64,000 nt of DNA from Portulaca oleracea (taxonomy: Eukaryota; Streptophyta; Magnoliopsida; Caryophyllales; Portulacaceae), in NCBI GenBank assembly GCA_029582165.1, contig CM055877.1:1661523-1725522 (forward strand), read 5' to 3'. Below are positions 57,180 through 64,000 of this stretch, piece after piece (the first letter of the stretch is position 1; every line of letters starts with the position of its first letter). A program made the translations under genes and the position numbers. Below the pieces are notes generated by a model. The model did no database searches and had not been told where the DNA came from. It saw only the letters and a list, made by a program, of their open reading frames with translations.

Positions 57180-57325
57180 CACCCACCTAACCACCAACTT
57201 AAAAAAACAAACTATTCAAAGGTCCTATTTGATAAATAGTCTATTCAACGGTTTATCGTAAAAGTTAACTTATTGGGTTGTCAAGTATGTTGTTTGGGTG
57301 TTTAGTAAATATATATAACAAGTTT

Positions 57326-58333
57326 TGAAAGAACCCTAGAGGGGGGGTGAATAGGGTTATTGAACTTTTCTGCACAAATCACAACTTGACAAGGACGTTA
57401 GGTTCTCGGTCTAAACAGACTGAGAACTTCCTTCACACAGAATAGAAATAGAATGAATAAAGGGCAAATAATATATAACTGAATAACCTCCTTTATTGCA
57501 TTGATCAGAAAGATAACCTAAGGTAAAGGACCTTAGGTATTACAAAGAACCAAGCGCCTTACAATGGACGCTTCTTATTGTCTGGAAAGGCCTTCACAGT
57601 GAGGTGTTTCAACTGCTTTACACTAAATGACCTTCGCAGTGATTGATGTATCAGCGACTGAGATCCCAAAGGTGAATGTCCTTAGGGATTCAGACAAGCC
57701 CAGAAAACTTCGAACAGTTTCTGGGTAACTTACACAGATTCTCAGAAAACTTCACCCACCAAATTCGATTTGGTGTTTACACACATAGAATCCTAATTCC
57801 GTCTAGGATTCAATCACGAAAGCCTAACACAACTCTAGATCCGTTTAGAGTTTGATAGCACTTTCAAAAGGAACACTCGAAAACCACACACAAACACAAG
57901 AACACACTCTTGGTTGAACTCTCGATTTCTTCCGTGGAATCTATTTTCTATCTTTGTCTTGAATGCTCCTATTTAAATTGGTTATGCTGCGCTTGTATCC
58001 GTTGGAGGGGATTCTGTTTCTGCTCCACTTTCTCTTCACAGCATAGTCGAGATTTTCTTCCCTTTTTCGGCGAGATCTTCTGGGAAATTCCTTCCAATCT
58101 TTATCTTCGATTTTGTCTGCACAGTAGCTAATGAAATTAGTCTGATTCACATAGTAAAAGGGAGAAGGAAAGATTCTTGCCTAATTGGAGGACTTCCCTG
58201 AGCAAGTGTCGTCATTTGTCTTTCACTTCAAAACCCTTTGAGCAGAGCCAATGTCCTTCAGTTCTTCTGACATAGATGTCCTTGATGTGCATTGGGCGAA
58301 TGTCCTTTGCTCTGTTCTGACAGGGGTTCTTCA
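57326..58333 (-). repeat. 3' LTR of the SIRE-like Copia element
   Basis: A 1008-bp unit; on the minus strand it begins TGAAGAACCCCTG and ends CTAGGGTTCTTTCA, with GAACCC/GGGTTC as terminal inverted repeats. The segment CCTATTCACCCCCCCTCTAG close to its end is very common at Copia LTR 3' ends in plants. Short open frames inside are not genes. Confidence 0.85.
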
Positions 58334-58347
58334 ATCTCCCCCTTTTT
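58334..58347 (-). other. Polypurine tract of the SIRE-like element
   Basis: AAAAAGGGGGAGAT on the minus strand directly abuts the LTR, where it would prime plus-strand DNA synthesis. Confidence 0.85.
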
Positions 58348-58596
58348 GAGTGAAAGACAAAACTAGATACAAGCATAGTATGTGCAGCATATATATACAA
58401 TGTAAATGCAAACAGATCATTCATACAGGGATATAGCAAAATAGCAAAAGAGTTTTAGTTTTTTACAGCCCTGTAAAAAGGACATACTATGCTATACTAC
58501 GCATAGATCATCTCCCCCTTTTTGGCTTTCAAGCAAAAAGGAAACAGGAGGAATGTTTGGCAAAAAAATGAAAATGGAGAAGGAGGAGCACAATGT

Positions 58597-59793
58597 TTAG
58601 GACTGGGGTTCTGTGGGGGTGTTTTCAGGAGCAATGGTCGGGGAGCTTGGGATGGGGGTGCTTGGTAAAGTCTGCAGGCCTGCTGGAGCAACATCCTTCA
58701 GAGTGGAGATGGCAGCAGTGATGTCATTGCGTGCCTCTCGAAGGGCCTTGACCTCACGTTGTAGTTGGCAAACCTCTTGATGAAGGACCTCTATGGCAGA
58801 GTTGATGCTGGCAAGATGAGTTTGGAGGGCGTCAGAGGCATCCTTTGCTGCAGCAGCAGAGTGCGAGGCCTCTTCGGCTTTGATCTCATCCAAATGAAGC
58901 CATAGGCCATTTGGTTGCTGGTGGTATCCAAGGGTAATGAGGAGAGAGGGGCCAATTGTGGGTAAGTTGAAGGTGGACTTTTCAGCAGTGTCAAGGGGAA
59001 CATGACACTGGCGAAAGATCTTGGTGAGCAAGTTTCCATAGGGCAGGAGGCCGGAAGGAGAGGCGGCTGCTTTTAGAAAATGTTGAACGACCAGTTCACC
59101 AATGTCAGGATGACGATTGTTGAGGACGTTCAGGATGAAGATAGCACAGGCTTCATTGATGGTTTCCTTGTTTGTACCCCGGGGAAGGATTGTCCGAACT
59201 AGGGTGTAATAGAGGAAACGGGCTTCAGACTTTAGACCAGTGTATTGGGTGTTTTTCAGTTCAGTGGGGCGAGCAAATTGCCGGCGGAGTTCTTGTTTGG
59301 GGTCTGAAGGAATGGGTAAAGGTGGTTTGGTTGGGCTGGGTTGAATGTGAAGGATACGCTCAATGAGGGTTGGTGTCAGCAGAATTTCAACCCCAGAGAC
59401 AAGGGATTTTACAGACAACCGTTTAGTGTTTGGGATGAGGTTGGCAAAGAATTCAACAATGAGGGATGGATAAATTACCGGTTCACAGTCGAAGAAGGTG
59501 TAGCAGCCAAGGTCCTTCAGGGTTGAAAATGAAGGAAAGATGGTGAGAAGGGAGTCAGCGTCGACATTCTCACAGCATAATATTTGCCGGTTAGCGATGG
59601 CTTGAACACGTTGCTCGTGGGTGATGGCATTGAGAGGTTGTGGTTGAGATTGAAGGGCTAGAGCAGTGGATGAGGATGAGCGAGATTGAGTGGATTCGGG
59701 AGGATTAGGGGACGACTTGCGAGAGCGAAGTCGTTTGGCAACCCCTGCAGAGGGGGATGGGGCTGTGTTTTTAAGAGCGGGGTGTTTTTTCAT
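58597..59793 (-). CDS. Extra downstream ORF of the Copia element (plant transposon protein/env-like position)
   Basis: A 398-aa uninterrupted frame after pol and before the polypurine tract. Residues 1-60 are basic, Ser/Pro-rich (KRLRSRKSSPNPPESTQSRS). Residues about 60-290 form a helical domain with FPSFSTLKDLGCYTFFDCEP, VEFFANLIPNTKRL and LPRGTNKETINEACAIF. In layout this resembles the 'putative plant transposon protein' domain often annotated beside Copia elements. Residues about 305-365 look like a coiled coil (INSAIEVLHQEVCQLQREV). No transmembrane helix or signal peptide is evident, so calling it an envelope would rest on position alone. Its open state alongside a nearly intact pol suggests a fairly young insertion. 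Confidence 0.7.
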   Translation of the reverse strand: MKKHPALKNTAPSPSAGVAKRLRSRKSSPNPPESTQSRSSSSTALALQSQPQPLNAITHEQRVQAIANRQILCCENVDADSLLTIFPSFSTLKDLGCYTFFDCEPVIYPSLIVEFFANLIPNTKRLSVKSLVSGVEILLTPTLIERILHIQPSPTKPPLPIPSDPKQELRRQFARPTELKNTQYTGLKSEARFLYYTLVRTILPRGTNKETINEACAIFILNVLNNRHPDIGELVVQHFLKAAASPSGLLPYGNLLTKIFRQCHVPLDTAEKSTFNLPTIGPSLLITLGYHQQPNGLWLHLDEIKAEEASHSAAAAKDASDALQTHLASINSAIEVLHQEVCQLQREVKALREARNDITAAISTLKDVAPAGLQTLPSTPIPSSPTIAPENTPTEPQS

Positions 59794-60349
59794 GGCTGGA
59801 AAGGGAGAGAGAGAGAGAGTGGATGGATGGTGGGGTAGAGGACTGGAGAGATGGAGACTGGAGGGATGGAGACAGGAGGGAAGAGTAAAAAGAGAGGGTT
59901 AAATAGAAAAAGAAGGGCGGTTAGGTATGGAAGGAGGGGCAGTAAATAAGGAAGGAGATAAGGATGGAGGGTTAACTGGGGAAGGTAAAGGGGACGGTTG
60001 AAAAAAAAGGGAAGTTATGATGATTGGATGTTTTTGGGAAAGTGGGAAAGGGGAATTGATTTGATGAGATTTTTGAAGATTTATTGGATTTGAGATGTGT
60101 GAGAAACCGTGTGATTTTTTTGGAAAGAGACGAGAGAAGGAGAGAGGTTCCCTAAAAAAAAATCAGTAGGAGTTAAGCAGGGCAGTTATTGAGGAACTGT
60201 CTGCCTAACGTCATTGCCAGGTTTATTTTTGTGATGAAGGTGAGACTCAAGGGGTCTAGTGACAAGACTGTCAAGGACCTTGATGAGCCTACAGAGATGA
60301 GAGCATACCTGGGGTTGGAGGACGTTAGCTCCCCCTGAGTGGGGGAATA

Positions 60350-63300
60350 CTAGCTCCCCCTCAACTGGTCATCAAGTTGCAGCATCCCAAGTTCCCGTCT
60401 ATTGATGATGAATTGCTCAGTGGGAAGGGCCTTGGTGAAGATGTCTGCCAGTTGTTGATGAGTGGGGACGAAGTCCAGTGTAATATGGCCTTTGTCAACG
60501 TGATCTATGATGAAATGATGTCGTACTTCAATGTGTTTGGTACGGGAGTGCTGGACTGGATTTTTGGTGATTTGAATGGCACTCTGATTATCACACTTGA
60601 TGGGAATTTTTGAGAGGGTGATCTCGAGGTCCTTTATGTGCTGTTGGATCCATAAAATTTGAGCACAGCATGCCCCGGCTGCTATGTATTCTGCTTCGGC
60701 AGTAGAAAGGGCAACGGCGTTTTGTTTCTTAGACTGCCAGGAGATTAAGGAGAAACCAAGCATTTGGCATCCTCCAGAGGTGCTCTTCCTATCAGTCCTT
60801 GAGCCAGCAAAGTCAGCATCTGTGTATCCAATGAGGTTTAGCGTATTGTTTCTGGGATACCATAGACCAAGGTCCTTGGTGCCTGCAAGATACCTTAAAA
60901 TCCTTTTGACAGCGATCAAGTGAGATTGTTTGGGAGCACTTTGAAAGCGTGCACATACGCAAACACTAAACATAATATCTGGACGACTAGCAGTTAGGTA
61001 AAGTAGAGATCCTATCATACCTCTATATTGCTTATCAGGAACGTCCTTACTTTGTAGATCCTGATCAAGTTTCAATGTGGAGGACATTGGGGTGCTGCAG
61101 TGTTTAGCATTCTCTAATCCATATTTCTTTAGAAGCTCCTTGACATACTTAGTTTGGTTGAGAAAGATGCCATCATTGTTTTGTTTGATTTGCAATCCAA
61201 GGAAGAAACTTAGTTCTCCCACGAGACTCATTTCAAACTCTTTGCTCATTAGGTCAGAGAATTCCTTCACTAGATATTCATTAGTAGCACCAAATATAAT
61301 GTCATCTACATAAACTTGAATTATAGTAGAGTTCTGACCTGAGGTTTTGATGAAGAGAGTCTTGTCTATGAGACCTCTTGTGAATCCATTTTTGAGAAGA
61401 GACGCACTTAGTCTCTCATACCAAGCTCTGGGAGCTTGTTTCAAGCCATAAAGGGCCTTCTGAAGTCTGTAAACGTGAGTGTCTGAATTCTGTTCGAATC
61501 CAGGAGGTTGTTCTACATAGACTTCTTCTTTTAGGTAACCATTTAGGAAGGCACTTTTGACATCCATCTGATATAGTTTCATGTGACTTGATGCAGCATA
61601 GGCAAGGAGTATTCGAATGGCCTCAAGTCTTGCAACAGGTGCAAAGGTTTCTTCATAGTCGATGCCTTCTTCTTGGTTGTACCCTTTGGCAACTAGTCTT
61701 GCCTTGTTTCTTGTGACTGTGCCATGTTCATCTAACTTGTTACGGTAGACCCACTTTACACCAATGACTGGATGATGCATGGGTCTTGGAACAAGTTTCC
61801 ATACTTTGTTGTGCTCGAATTGATTCAGTTCTTCTTGCATAGCTAGGATCCAGTTGCTATCCTTTAGGGCTTCGTCAGGTCCTTTAGGTTCAATCTGAGA
61901 CACAAACGCATGAAAGGCACAAAAGTTTCTAAGAGAGGATCGAGTTCTAATACCTGTCTCTAGACCAGAAAGGAGGTTGTCGGCTGGATGAGCAGGTTTG
62001 AATCTGAAGGTCCTTGTTGACTCCTCGATGTTTTGTTGTGTGTTATCAATCATTTGAGGAGTTTCTGTCAATGAAGGTCCTTGTCCTCCATTGGAGGAAT
62101 GTTCTTGTTCAGTGCTTGAGGAGGGACCTTGCTCTACCTCATGCGAAGGTCCTTGGGCCTCAATTTCCTCATCTTCTGAAGTTGATTGTAAGGTGTCATC
62201 TGGATGAGGTTCTTCATTTTGTTGGTGAGGAACTTGCTGAAATTCACGAGGAGAGTCCTCGTCATCATCATCTTGATGGATCTGGAATTTGATCGACGAC
62301 CTTTCTGATGGGGTGGTGGAAGTTTCATCGAAGATGACATGGATTGATTCTTCCACCTTTCTGGATGCTTTAAGGTAGATTCTATAGGCTTTGCTGGTTA
62401 GTGAATAAACAACCAAGATACCTTCTTCACTTCTTGGTTCAAATTTGCTTAAGGCCTTCTTGCCGTTGTAGTGAACGAAGCATTTGCATACAATGGCCTT
62501 GAGATGAGCCACATTTGGTGTTTTACTTTTGAACAGCTCATAGGGTGTTTTCTTCATGAAGGACCTTATGGAGCATCTGTTGAGAATATAATTTGAAGCA
62601 TTTATAATTTCAGCCCAAAGAAAGAGGGGTAGGTTGTTCTCACAGATAATTGTTCTGGCCATGTTTTCCAGCGTGCGGTTCTTCCGTTCAACCACACCAT
62701 TTTGTTGTGGTGTCCTTGGGGCAGAGAAATTATGTGTGACCCCTTCTTGATCACAGAATTTTCCAAATTGATCTCGATTATCAAATTCTCTTCCATGATC
62801 TGTTCTTATAGACACCAGATTGAGTCCTGTAAGGACCTTGAGTTGCCTGTACAATTTCTCAAATTCTGGGTAGGCTTCTGTCTTATCCTTCAAAAATAAA
62901 ACCCAGGTAAATCTAGAATAATCATCAATAATGACTAGTATGTATGAACGTCCTCCTAGACTTTTGTATGGAATTGGTCCACAGAGGTCCATATGCAACA
63001 ATTCTAGACATCTAGAGGTGGTTACTTGAGATACAGGCTTGAAGGATGCCCTGGTCTGTTTTCCTCTAGTGCATGCATCACATACCTTATCACGAATGAA
63101 ATTTTGAGGTGGTAGTCCTCTAACTAGGTCTAGGCGTTTTAGCTTTTGAAGTGTCTTCATGTTCATATGTCCTAGTCTACGATGCCATAACCAGGTTTCA
63201 TCTGATGCAACTCTAAGACAGGTAAGGTCCTTGGTCATATACTCACTAAGGTCAATAACATACACATTGTTCATCCGATGACCTTTAAGGACTATTTCAT

Positions 63301-63718
63301 GAGATTCCTTTTCTACGACACATGAGTTCTTATTGAACCAAACTTTATAACCTCTATCACAAAACTGAGAAATACTTAAAAGATTGTATTCTAAACCTTC
63401 TACATAATATACATCATTTATACAGTTGGTTGAGTCCTTACCGACCTTGCCTACTCCAAGGATCTTCCCTTGGCTTTTGTCTCCAAACGTTACCTTCCCA
63501 CTGCTGATGTCCTTGAGTTCTCTGAATTTGGTTGGATCTCCAGTCATGTGTCTTGAGCATCCGTTGTCCAAATACCAGAGGTCGTTGTGAGCCCTGAGAC
63601 ATACCTGCACTGAAGGACATAATACCTTCTTTGGACCCAGAGGTTTATGAAAGGTTTCTTTGTTTGGGGGAACTGGTTTGTTGTTTGGCTTCTTTGGAAC
63701 CCACTTTGCCTTGGTTTT
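60350..63718 (-). CDS. Copia pol polyprotein: protease, integrase, reverse transcriptase, RNase H
   Basis: The frame is open from just after a TAA at 63719-63721 to a stop at 60350. Residue numbers are from the first internal M (63610), giving 1086 aa. [14 protein letters not shown] is the aspartic protease block, but the usual DSG is DNG (N16). The integrase zinc finger uses H143, H148, C177 and C180; the catalytic triad is D208, D271 and E308. [10 protein letters not shown] starts the reverse transcriptase, with the VYVDDIIFG active site. RNase H shows [28 protein letters not shown] and CDNQSAI, and the end ADIFTKALP is typical. The integrase C-terminal block reads [15 protein letters not shown] rather than the usual FLGYS form. 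It acts in virus-like particles in the cytoplasm and then in the nucleus. Confidence 0.92.
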   Translation of the reverse strand, partial: KTKAKWVPKKPNNKPVPPNKETFHKPLGPKKVLCPSVQVCLRAHNDLWYLDNGCSRHMTGDPTKFRELKDISSGKVTFGDKSQGKILGVGKVGKDSTNCINDVYYVEGLEYNLLSISQFCDRGYKVWFNKNSCVVEKESHEIVLKGHRMNNVYVIDLSEYMTKDLTCLRVASDETWLWHRRLGHMNMKTLQKLKRLDLVRGLPPQNFIRDKVCDACTRGKQTRASFKPVSQVTTSRCLELLHMDLCGPIPYKSLGGRSYILVIIDDYSRFTWVLFLKDKTEAYPEFEKLYRQLKVLTGLNLVSIRTDHGREFDNRDQFGKFCDQEGVTHNFSAPRTPQQNGVVERKNRTLENMARTIICENNLPLFLWAEIINASNYILNRCSIRSFMKKTPYELFKSKTPNVAHLKAIVCKCFVHYNGKKALSKFEPRSEEGILVVYSLTSKAYRIYLKASRKVEESIHVIFDETSTTPSERSSIKFQIHQDDDDEDSPREFQQVPHQQNEEPHPDDTLQSTSEDEEIEAQGPSHEVEQGPSSSTEQEHSSNGGQGPSLTETPQMIDNTQQNIEESTRTFRFKPAHPADNLLSGLETGIRTRSSLRNFCAFHAFVSQIEPKGPDEALKDSNWILAMQEELNQFEHNKVWKLVPRPMHHPVIGVKWVYRNKLDEHGTVTRNKARLVAKGYNQEEGIDYEETFAPVARLEAIRILLAYAASSHMKLYQMDVKSAFLNGYLKEEVYVEQPPGFEQNSDTHVYRLQKALYGLKQAPRAWYERLSASLLKNGFTRGLIDKTLFIKTSGQNSTIIQVYVDDIIFGATNEYLVKEFSDLMSKEFEMSLVGELSFFLGLQIKQNNDGIFLNQTKYVKELLKKYGLENAKHCSTPMSSTLKLDQDLQSKDVPDKQYRGMIGSLLYLTASRPDIMFSVCVCARFQSAPKQSHLIAVKRILRYLAGTKDLGLWYPRNNTLNLIGYTDADFAGSRTDRKSTSGGCQMLGFSLISWQSKKQNAVALSTAEAEYIAAGACCAQILWIQQHIKDLEITLSKIPIKCDNQSAIQITKNPVQHSRTKHIEVRHHFIIDHVDKGHITLDFVPTHQQLADIFTKALPTEQFIINRRELGMLQLDDQLRGS

Positions 63719-64000
63719 TTATTTTGGTATAGGTGTGGGTTTATGAGTAGGTAAGGTTTCTGGATCAGTTCTGGGTGAACCAGGTTTATCTGTAGAGGTT
63801 TTCTTCTCAGGATTTATGATCAAATGAACTTGGTCTGCTTCTTGATTCAAGATGGAGTTCAGCTCTTTTCGGTTCTGTATCGTTTCATTTCTCATGCTGA
63901 CATTATCAGAGGTAAGGTTTTTGATTATCTCCAATTGGGTTTCTATGGTTTTGGAGTTTGTTTCAGCAATTCTAGTGAGATATTGTACTTTGTCAGTAAG
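63719..64000 (-). pseudogene. gag C-terminal region, cut by a stop codon and the window edge
   Basis: This is the same frame as pol, continuing upstream. It reads a helical, coiled-coil-like segment (VQYLTRIAETNSKTIETQLE, NEADQVHLIINPEKK-like) and a Pro/Thr-rich linker (TLPTHKPTPIPK), then a single TAA at 63719-63721 before the protease part. In Copia elements gag and pol are normally one frame, so this stop would end the polyprotein early unless read through. The N-terminal part of gag lies outside the window. Confidence 0.7.

Larger units (their letters stand above)
57326..64000 (-). mobile_element. SIRE/Maximus-like Copia retrotransposon, 5' end outside window
   Basis: Read on the minus strand the order is: end of gag (64000-63719), protease-integrase-RT-RNase H (63718-60350), spacer (60349-59794), an extra coding region (59793-58597), polypurine tract (58347-58334) and 3' LTR (58333-57326). 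The pol gene order is that of Copia. The long element, 1-kb LTR and extra frame after pol point to the SIRE/Maximus lineage. AGTTT (57321-57325) is the expected target copy; its partner lies beyond the window. The spacer holds no recognisable gene. Confidence 0.88.

Noticed and set aside
54525..57325. Search for a divergent partner gene upstream of the lipid phosphatase
   Set aside because: No frame with domain, signal peptide or splice structure was found.

Overview
This window is nuclear DNA of a flowering plant, most likely a eudicot. The sequence is AT-rich. Spliceable plant genes lie apart in a background of Stowaway, Tourist-like and hAT-like miniature elements, Copia LTR retrotransposons, very small LTR elements and LINE tails. 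No rRNA, credible tRNA, CRISPR array or bacterial operon structure is visible. An RRM-bearing, LINE ORF1-like remnant would fit Caryophyllales, but that placement is weak.

Five host genes are supported. (1) 3652-4023 (+): a single-exon secreted eight-cysteine protein of the hydrophobic-seed/HyPRP type. (2) 18611-24727 (+): a four-exon NPF6.3/NRT1.1-type nitrate transporter of 599 aa; its 3.6-kb third intron holds a truncated copy of part of its own last exon. (3) 26520-27368 (+): an intronless, GC-rich PEX11 peroxisome-division protein. (4) 28885-36073 (-): a ten-exon PH-plus-OSBP oxysterol-binding-protein-related protein of the ORP1 type (772 aa). (5) 53814-54524 (-): an intronless PAP2-family lipid phosphate phosphatase. 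They do not form a pathway; this is ordinary plant gene order. PEX11 and ORP1 converge across about 1.5 kb.

The rest is mostly mobile DNA. 1-9.5 kb holds a solo LTR, a SMART-type element, a Stowaway MITE, a GA-microsatellite-bloated MITE, a Copia 3' end and a LINE tail. 9536-13467 is a nested structure: a short Copia-like element with 674/677-bp LTRs, whose 5' LTR carries a 2154-bp insertion with a perfect 5-bp target duplication. 13.5-18.3 kb holds several MITEs, including a Stowaway nested inside a Tourist-like element. 36.8-53.3 kb is gene-poor: MITEs, two large fold-back structures (39.7-40.0 and 47.6-48.2 kb), a frameshifted RRM coding region, a Copia remnant and a LINE tail. 57326-64000 is the 3' part of a SIRE/Maximus-like Copia element on the minus strand, with a 1-kb LTR, an extra coding region downstream of pol, a nearly intact pol and the end of gag; its 5' end lies outside the window.

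All coordinates and motifs were read by eye. Family names come from recognised motifs, not from a search. The most unusual items are the intronic exon copy in the nitrate transporter, with an in-phase candidate splice acceptor, and the two large inverted-repeat structures.
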